NCBI GenBank assembly: GCA_021443605.1
Contig: JABUTQ010000430.1
Location: 1 to 10,615, forward strand
Length of the DNA: 10,615 nucleotides
Direction: 5' to 3'
DNA from: Bacteroidales bacterium
Lineage (GTDB): Bacteria > Bacteroidota > Bacteroidia > Bacteroidales > UBA932
Each line of letters starts with the position of its first letter. Positions within the stretch are counted from its first letter, which is position 1. A program made the translations under genes and the position numbers. The notes beneath the pieces are model-generated. The model ran no database searches and was not told the DNA's origin. It was given only the letters and a program-made list of their open reading frames with translations. Shown piece after piece: positions 1 to 8,800 of this stretch.

Positions 1-2010
1 AATTGGGACGGCGATTTTTATTGGGACTTTTATGGCGATATGGTTACAGATCCCCATAACAAGTCTTCAATGTTCATAAAGGGGTATATCGGCAGATATC
101 CCTCTAAGTATAAAGTGGATGGGATTTCTGATAGTCGTCCCGAAATAGAGGTGGTGTCCGTTTCTTCTGCAATCGGCCAGGCCAAGGCAGCCGGAGAGAT
201 TCTCAAAAATCTGGATGGAAACGGCACGGCCGTCGTGCTCCCCGACGATGCATTGCTGATGCCGCTCCTCAATTCCATCCCGGACAACATAAAAGATATT
301 AACGTCACGATGGGGTATCCGCTGTCAAACAGCGCCTTTGCCTCATTTATGAATATGTTGGCCTCTATGCAGACCAACAAGAGAAACAAACGGGGAAAGA
401 GCGTCTTTTCGCACAGGGATATAATGGCAATCTTATCGCATTCATTTATGGCTCTGATAGATAAGCAGGGGAGCAAGAGTGCGGTCAATACTATTGTAAA
501 AGAAAACATTCTTTATATTTCGTGTGACGATCCCCTTCTGACAAACCTCGATGCCGATATTTTCAGGGCGGTAGAGAGTGTTCCGCAAGCAGTCGAGTGG
601 CAGATAGCCGTCATTGAAAAGTTGTACGAAAAAGTCTCTCCGATAGAAAGGGAGTTTGCATACGGCTATCTGAAGGCCGTAAATAAGTTGAAAGACCTGA
701 ACGTGGAGATGAGACTGACCACTTACTTTCGCTTCTTGCGGATGTTAAGTGGCTCTATACCTGTATCTTTCAGAGGGGAGCCACTTACTGGTCTTCAGAT
801 TATGGGGCCGCTTGAGACACGCTCCATAGATTTTGAAAATCTGATTATCCTCTCTGTGAATGAGGGGGTATATCCCGCCAAAACTAAAAACGACTCGTTC
901 ATCCCCTATAATCTACGATATGGATTCGGCCTTCCGGTTACGGAAAATCTCGATTCAGTTTCTGCGTACCATTTCTACAGAGGGATTTATCGCGCCAAAA
1001 AGGTGTTTCTCATATACGATTCCCGCACAGCCGGTATGAAAAGCGGAGAAGAGAGCCGTTTTATAAAGCAGCTTAAATATCATTATCAGGCGCCCCTTGT
1101 GGAGAAGGTGTGCACTTTCAAAGTGACACCCGCCACCATTGAACAGGCTACCATAGAAAAGGATATTGAGAAGATTCCACGCGTTTTTTCGGCTTCATCC
1201 ATCAACACATATATCGATTGTCCGTTGATGTTTTATTATGAGAAAGTTTTGAATATCAAGGACGAAGTCACTGTGGAAGAGAATATTGAGGCGGATATGT
1301 TCGGTAAGATATTTCATAGTGTGATGGAACTTCTCTATACAGGGAAGAGTGAGATTACCAAAGAATTGATAGAAGCGATGGATACTTCTGAGAATGTCCG
1401 TGCCCGGATAAATGAGGCGATGATTGAGAATTTGAAGAGTGAAAAATCCGTGCGAAGCGGGCAGTGGAAAATTGTCTCGGCGATAATCGAAGAGTTCGTG
1501 CACAAGACTCTTTCTGAAGATAAAAAGCGGACTCCCTTCACTTATATCGCAAGCGAAGAGAAAATTTATCACAAAGTGTCTGATTTATACAGTTTTGTAT
1601 GTATAGTGGATAGAATCGACAAGAAGGATGGACAGTATAGGATCTGCGATTACAAGACAGGCACGGCTCACGAGGTCAATTTGAATGGGAAAACGGACGT
1701 TATGGCCAAGATTTTCGATCCCAACCAGAATGAGCGTGCCAACACTACCCTCCAGATGCTCCTCTATGCCTGGGTAGTGTCGGAGAAGAGAGGTATTGCC
1801 AATACGCAACTATCTGTGTATAAGATGAGAGACATATATGAAGAGGGGGTGACGGTGCAGGATTGCCCCACTGAAATACTTGAAACTTTCAAGGAAAATT
1901 TAAGAAACCTCATTGAGAATGAAATACTTAATCCGGATATTCCGTTTGAGCCCAGACCAAACGACAAGCGGTGCAAGTATTGTCACGTAAGACCACTTTG
2001 CGGATTATGA
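1..2010 (+). CDS. addB: AddB-like helicase/nuclease subunit (PD-(D/E)XK nuclease family), 5' end cut by window edge
   Basis: This is probably the B subunit of an AddAB-type helicase-nuclease, which resects double-strand DNA breaks in the cytoplasm and loads the end for RecA repair. The frame is open from base 1, so the start and any Walker A motif lie outside; the first ATG at base 40 is internal. Of the visible 669 residues, the first ~340 form a degenerate superfamily-1 helicase fold, with a motif V-like segment (GPLETRSIDF, about 269-278) and a motif VI-like segment (YRGIYRAKK, about 327-335). From about 396 follows a RecB/AddB nuclease domain, with DRID about 535 and DYKTG at 550-554. Cys407, Cys658, Cys661 and Cys667 match the C...CxxC...C iron-sulphur arrangement known for AddB and Cas4-like nucleases. 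The next gene starts inside the stop codon (ATGA), implying one operon and translational coupling. The family call is firm. The name AddB rests on the paired AddA-like gene and the cysteine pattern. Confidence 0.88.
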   Translation, partial: NWDGDFYWDFYGDMVTDPHNKSSMFIKGYIGRYPSKYKVDGISDSRPEIEVVSVSSAIGQAKAAGEILKNLDGNGTAVVLPDDALLMPLLNSIPDNIKDINVTMGYPLSNSAFASFMNMLASMQTNKRNKRGKSVFSHRDIMAILSHSFMALIDKQGSKSAVNTIVKENILYISCDDPLLTNLDADIFRAVESVPQAVEWQIAVIEKLYEKVSPIEREFAYGYLKAVNKLKDLNVEMRLTTYFRFLRMLSGSIPVSFRGEPLTGLQIMGPLETRSIDFENLIILSVNEGVYPAKTKNDSFIPYNLRYGFGLPVTENLDSVSAYHFYRGIYRAKKVFLIYDSRTAGMKSGEESRFIKQLKYHYQAPLVEKVCTFKVTPATIEQATIEKDIEKIPRVFSASSINTYIDCPLMFYYEKVLNIKDEVTVEENIEADMFGKIFHSVMELLYTGKSEITKELIEAMDTSENVRARINEAMIENLKSEKSVRSGQWKIVSAIIEEFVHKTLSEDKKRTPFTYIASEEKIYHKVSDLYSFVCIVDRIDKKDGQYRICDYKTGTAHEVNLNGKTDVMAKIFDPNQNERANTTLQMLLYAWVVSEKRGIANTQLSVYKMRDIYEEGVTVQDCPTEILETFKENLRNLIENEILNPDIPFEPRPNDKRCKYCHVRPLCGL

Positions 2011-5000
2011 TAGAGATTGTAAAAGCTTCTGCCGGTGCGGGAAAGACATACGCCCTCACACAAGATTATATAGAATTTCTTCGTCAGGGACTCTCGAACG
2101 ATGCCTACCGCCATATCCTTGCGGTAACTTTTACAAACAAAGCCACCGACGAGATGAAAAGGCGTATCCTGGGGCGCCTGTTTGAATATTCATTGCAGAC
2201 AGACAAACAGGGAGCGTGGGCTAAAAGGATGCTAATCAGCATCTTGCACGACTACTCCAATTTTTCGGTTACGACCATAGATCGATTCTTTCAGCAGGTG
2301 ATGCGCTCATTTGCCAGGGAAATGGGGACATACTCATCTTATCGCGTAGAGCTTGACGAAGCGGCGGTTTTGAACGAAGCTATAGACAAGATGCTCGATT
2401 CTCTTGAAGACGAGGAGAATGGAGAACTCCTTTCCTGGATGGTGAAATATGCACTCGACCACATAAAGGATGGGGGCTCTTTCAAGATTCAGGATGAACT
2501 CTTTTCTATGTCCCAATTGTTTTTGAAAGAGGATTTCCGAATATTCAGAAAGGAGAACGAAAAGGGATATGTTGTTGATAGGGAAGTCCTTACAAAGGTA
2601 AAAGCTGAGGCGCGAAGTGTAATTGAATCCTTTGAGAACTCCCTTCGGGACCTTAGTTCTAAAGCGTTGAAGATTTTGTCTGACAACGGGTTGTCTCTTG
2701 CAGATATGAAGGGGGGCGAGAGCAGAACTCAGTTCAACAGGTTCAAGAGTTGGGTTAAGGGCAATTTCAAGGATCCGTCCAAGACTTTTTTCGATTATGT
2801 GCAAGGGCCTGAAAGCTGGGTTGCCAAGAGTGCCTGGAAAACCTTGGGGGCAAAAGTGCAATCAGCTGATTCTGATGGGCTTGGAGAAATCATACGAGCA
2901 ATCGCGGCGATGTATGGTGATATGGAGCAGGAGGGTGAATATGTTTTGTTTAACGGAGGGATGTTTATCAAATACCGCACCGCAAAACTTGTGTTGAAGA
3001 CCATAAATCTTTCCGGGATTTTCAGCGATATTTACAAGGTGCTATCCGCCTGTATGAAGGAACGGAACATTATCCTTCTGAGCGAGACCAATGAATTGAT
3101 AAACAGCATTATAGATGGAAGTGACACCCCTTTCATCTACGAGAGGATGGGGACGAGGTACGACAATCTGATGCTGGATGAATTTCAGGATACTTCCCTT
3201 CTTCAATGGAAAAACTTCAAGCCGTTGTTCGAAAACAGCGCCGCCCAGAATTTTGGAAATATGATTGTCGGAGACGTGAAGCAAAGCATATACCGCTGGC
3301 GCGGGTCGGATTGGAAAACCCTTCAAAGCGGTGTGGGACAAAGCTTTGATAAATCCATATTGAAAAGCCGTCTGCTCGACGTGAATTATCGAAGCCGGGA
3401 AAATATCGTGGCATTCAACAATATGCTTTTCCCCGCGATGCTCGACATACTTGCCGAAGAGGAGTTGAAAATGCTCTATAGCGATGTAAACCAGAAGATT
3501 AATAAACCGGATGCTACCGGATACGTGCAGGTTAGTTTTGTAAATAAAGATCAGGCGCCAAAGTATGATTATATGAAGGAGGGTCTGGAGGCGTTGATTG
3601 CAAAAGGGTATCCCCTTAACAAGATAACTGTGCTGGTGAGGAAAAACAGTGAAGCCACCGATGTGGCAAGATGGTTGATTTCTCAAGGCTATTCCGTTAT
3701 CACAGAGGAATCTATGCTGATTTCCGCATCGCTTTCCGTATCGAGGATAGTCGCCATCCTGCGATTTCACTCTATGCCTGAAAATCCACTTGCACAGCAC
3801 ATTATGAGGCAAGCCGGAATCGATATGCAGACAGAGACGTCAAAAGAATCGCTCTACGAGATTTGTGAAGAGTTGATAAGGAAGTACAAGAATTCTCTAT
3901 CCGAAGGGGATGTCCCATATATGAATGCCTTTATGGACTGTGTGGTGGAATATTGCACCAATAACGGCAACAATATCGCCGGATTTGTGCAGTGGTGGGA
4001 CGAAACCGGCTCCGTATCGCGATATATCGCAGCTCCTGACGGGGAAAATGCCATCAGAGTGATGACTATCCACAAGAGTAAGGGGCTTAGCCTGGATGCT
4101 GTTATTCTGCCCGGCTTTCAGGAAAATCTGTTTCATAATTCGCAGCCCGCCACCTACCTCTGGTGTGATGCGGGCAGCGTGTTCCCCTCCCTTGGAATAA
4201 TGCCCGTCAAGTACAAGAAGGATCTTTTGAACACGGCATTCAAGGAGTCATACAGGCTTGAAACCTTCAATACGAAAGTCGATGCCTTGAACACCGCATA
4301 CGTCGCCTTTACAAGGGCAAAGAGTGCTATGCTCATATATCCTGTATTGTCGGATGAGAAAAATGTTTCAACTGTGGCCGGACTTATGTATAATGCCTTG
4401 AAATCCAAAGGAATGGAGAATGATGTCTATACCCTTGGGGAAATAGGAGAGTATCAGGATGACGGGCAGTCGCAGGATATGCGTCCGATGCCGATTCCAA
4501 GCTTTTTGTCTGTTCCGATGGAAGGGGAGGATTATCTCTGCGGCAACGGCTCGCCGAGATTGAAACTTGTCTTGTCTTCCGGCGATTTCTTTGACGGCGA
4601 AAAAGAAAGCATAAGACTTCGGGGAATAGCCATTCACGATATCCTTTCAAGGGTAAACACGGCGGAAGACATATCCGACGCTGTGGCAGATGCCGTGAAT
4701 GATGGGGTCATATCTTCTTTGGAGGCAAAAGAGATGCAGGGGAAGATAGAGAGGATTGTGACCGACAACGAATGCAGGGAGTGGTTCTCGCCCGAGTGCG
4801 AAGTGCTGAACGAAGTCTCCATTGTCGATGAAAACGGAGTAATCCACCGCCCGGACAGGGTAGTGCTGAAGGATGGGGCAGCCAGTGTAATCGACTATAA
4901 GACAGGAGATGAGCATTCCAAATACGTATGGCAGGTGCGCCGCTATCTCAATCTGCTGCGCTCTATGGGATATGAGGCAAAGGGATATCTGTGCTACATC

Positions 5001-5033
5001 AAAGATGGCATCAGCGTAGTGCAGGTGTCTTAG
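2007..5033 (+). CDS. addA: AddA-like UvrD-family helicase with C-terminal PD-(D/E)XK nuclease domain (exonuclease V beta-like)
   Basis: This 1008-aa protein carries a complete superfamily-1A helicase motor fused to a RecB-type nuclease. Visible motifs, in order: Walker A ASAGAGKT (7-14), motif Ia AVTFTNKATDEMK, Walker B DEFQD (391-395), motif III GDVKQSIYRWRG, motif IV NYRSRENI, motif V TIHKSKG (687-693) and motif VI AFTRAK (767-772). The nuclease domain follows, with His877 in RGIAIHDIL, Asp950 in RPDRVV, DYKTG at 963-967 and then QVRRYL. All expected catalytic residues are present, so an active ATP-dependent 3'-5' translocase and nuclease is inferred. The start at 2007 is preferred over the in-frame ATG at 1971 because it overlaps the upstream stop as ATGA and places the Walker A at the usual distance from the N terminus. 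There is no Shine-Dalgarno sequence, as is normal for Bacteroidota, and coupling to addB is likely. The stop overlaps that of the convergent gene by 4 bp. Confidence 0.93.
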   Translation: MIEIVKASAGAGKTYALTQDYIEFLRQGLSNDAYRHILAVTFTNKATDEMKRRILGRLFEYSLQTDKQGAWAKRMLISILHDYSNFSVTTIDRFFQQVMRSFAREMGTYSSYRVELDEAAVLNEAIDKMLDSLEDEENGELLSWMVKYALDHIKDGGSFKIQDELFSMSQLFLKEDFRIFRKENEKGYVVDREVLTKVKAEARSVIESFENSLRDLSSKALKILSDNGLSLADMKGGESRTQFNRFKSWVKGNFKDPSKTFFDYVQGPESWVAKSAWKTLGAKVQSADSDGLGEIIRAIAAMYGDMEQEGEYVLFNGGMFIKYRTAKLVLKTINLSGIFSDIYKVLSACMKERNIILLSETNELINSIIDGSDTPFIYERMGTRYDNLMLDEFQDTSLLQWKNFKPLFENSAAQNFGNMIVGDVKQSIYRWRGSDWKTLQSGVGQSFDKSILKSRLLDVNYRSRENIVAFNNMLFPAMLDILAEEELKMLYSDVNQKINKPDATGYVQVSFVNKDQAPKYDYMKEGLEALIAKGYPLNKITVLVRKNSEATDVARWLISQGYSVITEESMLISASLSVSRIVAILRFHSMPENPLAQHIMRQAGIDMQTETSKESLYEICEELIRKYKNSLSEGDVPYMNAFMDCVVEYCTNNGNNIAGFVQWWDETGSVSRYIAAPDGENAIRVMTIHKSKGLSLDAVILPGFQENLFHNSQPATYLWCDAGSVFPSLGIMPVKYKKDLLNTAFKESYRLETFNTKVDALNTAYVAFTRAKSAMLIYPVLSDEKNVSTVAGLMYNALKSKGMENDVYTLGEIGEYQDDGQSQDMRPMPIPSFLSVPMEGEDYLCGNGSPRLKLVLSSGDFFDGEKESIRLRGIAIHDILSRVNTAEDISDAVADAVNDGVISSLEAKEMQGKIERIVTDNECREWFSPECEVLNEVSIVDENGVIHRPDRVVLKDGAASVIDYKTGDEHSKYVWQVRRYLNLLRSMGYEAKGYLCYIKDGISVVQVS

Positions 5034-5040
5034 AAAGACA
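5026..5040. other. Small perfect hairpin over the overlapping convergent stop codons
   Basis: TGTCTT at 5026-5031 and AAGACA at 5035-5040 form a perfect 6-bp inverted repeat around a 3-nt loop. It covers the TAG stop of the rightward gene (5031-5033) and the TAA stop of the leftward gene (complement of 5030-5032). The two genes converge with no spacer, so a symmetrical hairpin here could act in both directions. The stem is short, has only two G-C pairs and lacks a clear U-tract on either side. It does not meet the standard for an intrinsic terminator and may be chance. Confidence 0.2.
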
Positions 5041-5797
5041 GTTTGAGTCCGTCGAAAGCGGGGTACACATTTTTCGGCAACATTGCCGCGAACTCTTCGT
5101 GTCTTGGCAGTTGATGGGAGAGATGGGTGAGATAAAGTCTCTTCGCCCCACATTTTTCAAACACGGATACAGCCTCCGGCACACTGAAGTGGGAGTGGTG
5201 TGATGAATATCGAATTGTGTTGAGAATCAGAATGTCAAGCCCTCCGAGCTTTTCAAATTCTTCTTCCGGAATCGAACTGGCATCGGTGATGTATGCCAAC
5301 TTTCCGAATCGGAATCCGAGTACGGGCAATTTGTTGTGATAAGCCCTTATGGGGATTATTTCTACACCATTGATGCTGAATGGGTTGTCTCCAATCGTGT
5401 TGAGAATATATTCCGGCGCCCCGGGATATTTCTCCTCCGTGAAGGCGTATGAATACTCCATCTTGAGAGTCTTTTGCACATAAGGCTCGCAATAAATAGG
5501 GAATGCCCTGTTCTCCAGATAGTTGAAAGAACGGATGTCGTCAAGGCCGCCGGTGTGGTCCTTGTGGTTGTGAGTCAGAAGGATGGCATCCAAATGCCGG
5601 ACGTTTGCCCGCAGCATCTGGTATCTGAAATCGGGGCCGGCATCTATCAGTACCGTAAGCCCTTTGTATTCTATCAATGCACTGGCCCTCAATCTCTTGT
5701 CGTGCCTGTCATCCGATTTGCACACCTCACAGTCACAACCTATCATCGGGACCCCTTGAGAGGTGCCTGTTCCCATAAATGTCAATGTTCCGTCCAT
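5030..5797 (-). CDS. PhnP-like metallo-beta-lactamase-fold phosphodiesterase/hydrolase
   Basis: This is a 255-aa cytoplasmic metallo-hydrolase of the PhnP-like branch; no signal peptide is seen. It has the hallmark metal-binding motif HNHKDH (76-81), preceded by LIDAGPD (50-56). Further likely ligands are His154 in AYHNK, Asp172 in YITDAS and His225 in LTHLSH. A CDCEVC motif (Cys21, Cys23, Cys26) plus His228 reproduces the structural zinc site I recall for E. coli PhnP, where the numbering is nearly the same. PhnP hydrolyses ribosyl 1,2-cyclic phosphate in phosphonate breakdown, but no phn genes are visible, so the substrate here is unknown. The start at 5797 is chosen because the conserved domain begins directly after it (MDGTLTFMGTGTSQG). 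The frame stays open to an ATG at 5911, but that extension would overlap the tamB start and its promoter. There is no Shine-Dalgarno sequence and no convincing promoter of its own. The stop overlaps the addA stop. Confidence 0.88.
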   Translation of the reverse strand: MDGTLTFMGTGTSQGVPMIGCDCEVCKSDDRHDKRLRASALIEYKGLTVLIDAGPDFRYQMLRANVRHLDAILLTHNHKDHTGGLDDIRSFNYLENRAFPIYCEPYVQKTLKMEYSYAFTEEKYPGAPEYILNTIGDNPFSINGVEIIPIRAYHNKLPVLGFRFGKLAYITDASSIPEEEFEKLGGLDILILNTIRYSSHHSHFSVPEAVSVFEKCGAKRLYLTHLSHQLPRHEEFAAMLPKNVYPAFDGLKLSF

Positions 5798-5822
5798 AAT
5801 TATTGCCAAATCTTCGCGAAGG

Positions 5823-5839
5823 TATAAAATATCTTTATA
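5823..5839. repeat. AT-rich inverted repeat in the divergent intergenic region
   Basis: TATAAA (5823-5828) and TTTATA (5834-5839) form a perfect 6-bp inverted repeat with a 5-bp spacer. It sits in the 73-bp gap between the two divergent start codons and covers the -33 element of the proposed tamB promoter. It could be an operator, part of a leftward promoter, or simply a product of AT-rich promoter DNA. No regulator is encoded nearby. Confidence 0.3.
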
Positions 5840-5864
5840 ATATTGAATGGAGTTCTTATCTTTG
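5834..5864 (+). promoter_or_regulatory. Probable Bacteroidota-type promoter for tamB
   Basis: TATCTTTG at 5857-5864 matches the Bacteroidota -7 consensus TAnnTTTG exactly. TTTA at 5834-5837 is one mismatch from the -33 element TTTG, and the 19-bp spacing is as expected. The start codon of the large rightward gene lies only 6 bp beyond, at 5871. Transcription would begin almost at the ATG, giving a very short or absent leader. The consensus comes from general knowledge of this phylum; activity is inferred. Confidence 0.5.
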
Positions 5865-5870
5865 TAGGTT

Positions 5871-8800
5871 ATGAGACTTTGGAGGAAGATAACTAAGGCG
5901 ATATTCAACATTGTGCTGCTTTTTCTTTTGGCGGCATTCGTCCTTGTCCATATTCCAAAGATTCAGACATCTCTGATTCAGATGGTTACCGATAAAATCT
6001 CTTCAGTCGTGGCGGGAGATGTTTCCATCGGTTCGGCATCGATAGCATTCATAGACAAGATTGCATTGGAGGATATCGCCCTCATAGGGCCCAAAGCAGA
6101 TACGGTAGTATGCGTAAACAAGATGCTCATCGATTTCTCTCCCCTTTCTGCCATCAGCAAAAACCTGAAAATCAGAAGAATCAACATCGACGGAGGATTT
6201 TTCTTCCTTGAGACACGAAACAAGACCAATAATCTCACCAAGGTGTTCTTAAACAAGCATCTTGCAGATTCATTGGGCAATCTTGATTCTATTCCAAAGG
6301 TAAAACGTCCGGTGAAGGATTCCACAAAATCCAAGTTGGATTTTGGAATTGACATAAATCTCAAGAGGCTGAAAATTTCAAATTTCAGTTTCTTTATGAA
6401 AAACCACGACAATAAGAAACCTCCCAAAGTGGGACCCCGGAACATTTTGTTTAACGATATGGCCCTCTATGACATCTTCATCGATATGACGGATGTCAAG
6501 CTTTCCGGCGGAGAACTCAAGACCAATCTCAAGCGGTTGAGCGCAAAAGAGCGCAGGGGCTTAAATATGAGCCAGTTATCCGGAAGGGTTACTTTTAATG
6601 ACACCCTCGCGAGGCTGGACGATATGGTCTATCGGGATGGAAAAACCGAGCTGAATTGCGAATACTACATGATGGAGTATCAGTCGCTCGCCGCTTTCAA
6701 GGACTATGTCCACAAAGTGAAGATGGGGCTTAAATTCAAAGACACTTATTTGGATTTCACCTCAATCGGCTATTTCGCCGCTCTCAACGATAACCTTCAG
6801 CTGAAACTTCACTTGAATGGTGAGATTAGCGGAACCGTCACCGACATCGATGCCAAAAAGCTGAAGGTGCAGGCAGGTTCGGGCCTTACAAACTTCGTTG
6901 TGAACGCGAAATTGCGCGGCCTGCCGGATTTCTACAATACGGCTACGACCATCAACATTGAAAAGTTGCATACAACTGCAGAAGATGCGGACTGGATTAT
7001 CCGCGAGATTACGCAGCCGCCGTACAAGGCCGCAGTGGTATCAAAGTTCGCTTCGGGTCAGGATATCGATTTTTCTGCCGAAATGAAGGGGACCTTCGGA
7101 GATTTCGACATCACGGGGCTTCTTGCGACAGGTGTCGGCGATATAGATATCAATGCCCACTGCCGTGCCGGGAAAGGGAGCGGATTTGTGTTTGACGGTG
7201 ATGTAGCCGCCTCTGGTGTCGCCCTTGGTACTATATTGAAAAACAAAAAGTTATCAGAACTTTCGTGCAATGTTTCGGCCAGAGCGGCCCTTTCCCGCAA
7301 AAATATGGAAGTTGACCTGAGACAGTTGCACGTCTCCAGTCTCGGCTTCAACGGATACGATTATTCAGACATTTATGCATCGGGAAATTTGAATTCGTCC
7401 GAGTTCAACGGTACGGTTTACAGCGAGGACCCTAATCTAACATTCCTTTTCAACGGCCTTGTTACTTTCAATGGGCAGGATGACAGCCGATACCGTTTCA
7501 ACCTCGATATGCAGAATGCCGACCTCGCCGCCCTGAATCTGCACAAACGGGAACGCTCACAGGTAAGTTTCTTGTCTAAGGCAGATTTTATATACCGCAA
7601 TAACAGGATTCTCGGCAATATTGTATTGGACAGCCTTAAAGCCGTGAACGAAGTCGATGGATATAATGTGGGCAGCGTGATATTCCGCCACGCAGCGGCA
7701 GACAGTCACTATGTGATGAAGCTCACTTCGTCGTTTCTTGAGGCAAAATATGAGGGAGATTCCCCCATATCGCAGATGCTCAGTGACTTGAAGGGGCAGA
7801 CAACAACGGCGAGCTACCACGTTGACATCAATACGCTGGACTTGCGCCCGATTTGTTCGTTCCTTGTTCCCGACCTTTTTGTGAATCCCGGGACATCCAT
7901 CAAACTCGATTCCGTCAGGGATAGCGTGATGACCGCGAAAGTCGAGTCAAATCTCATTGCATTCAAGAACAAGTACATAAGGGATATAGAAATTGGCTTG
8001 AAGAATAAGGACAGTGTCATTTATGCGACTGTGGACAACAAATTCCTACAGCTTGGCAACACAAAACTCCTCTCCAACAAGATAGATGCAACCCTCAAGG
8101 CAGATTCGGTATCTGTCAGGGTGGCGTTGAACGAAGAAGATTCGCTGATGACGGCCACATTGAACGCAGACGTTGGTTTCCCCGAAGGGGTTCTGAACCC
8201 GAAGCATTTGTCGGTGATGCTTTATGACTCGCAAATCGTCCTCGGTAAAGATATATGGAGGTTTTATCCTTCAAACATAGACTATTGCGATTCTCTGATA
8301 CACATAGACCAGTTTGGACTCTATGCCGGAAATCAGTCCGTTCTCTTATTGGGAGACGTCGGCAGGCGGGCATCTGATTCCCTATTCGTGGGAATAGATA
8401 ATTTTGATTTGTCTTTTGTCAATATGCTGACGAAAGACAAACTGAAATTCGGAGGTCTGGCAAATGGAAGAGCAACCCTCTCTTCTCTCCTCTCGGATGT
8501 CACAATGGTGGCCAACATTAAGGCCGATTCACTTTCGGTATCAGACACTCCGATAGGCAATCTCAGCGTCGTAAGTAATTGGGTGACAGGTGGCAAAATA
8601 GAATTTGCGGTGGATAATGTCCTTAACGGAAAGGAAACACTCAAAGCTTCGGGCGAGTATGATGCGAACCGAAAGGAAATTGACGGGAAAGTGAAATTTG
8701 ACGGTTTCCAGATGGCATTTGCCAATCCTTTTCTCAAAGGGATAATGAGTGACGTCAGCGGTGAAATATCCGGAGACATCTCTGCAAGAGGCCCGTTCAA

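Noticed and set aside
40..42. ATG at 40 as the start of the AddB-like gene
   Set aside because: The frame is open to base 1 and the residues before it (FYWDFYGD) fit the family, so the gene is simply cut by the window edge.
1971..2006. Upstream ATG for the AddA-like gene
   Set aside because: It lies within the cysteine-rich C terminus of addB and adds 12 residues not typical before the Walker A region. The ATGA start at 2007 fits better.
3042..3812. Long antisense open frame (256 codons) inside addA
   Set aside because: It lies wholly opposite a motif-rich, clearly coding helicase region. Its translation shows no recognisable domain and is rich in His, Ile and Phe, as expected from the complement of coding sequence.
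5474..5827. Open frame of 117 codons on the + strand, opposite the PhnP-like gene
   Set aside because: It is antisense to conserved metal-binding motifs of the minus-strand gene, has no domain, and no promoter or start context supports it.
5798..5911. Possible 38-residue hydrophobic N-terminal extension of the PhnP-like protein
   Set aside because: The extension would overlap the tamB start and promoter. The conserved domain begins right after the Met at 5797, and numbering from there matches the PhnP metal ligands.
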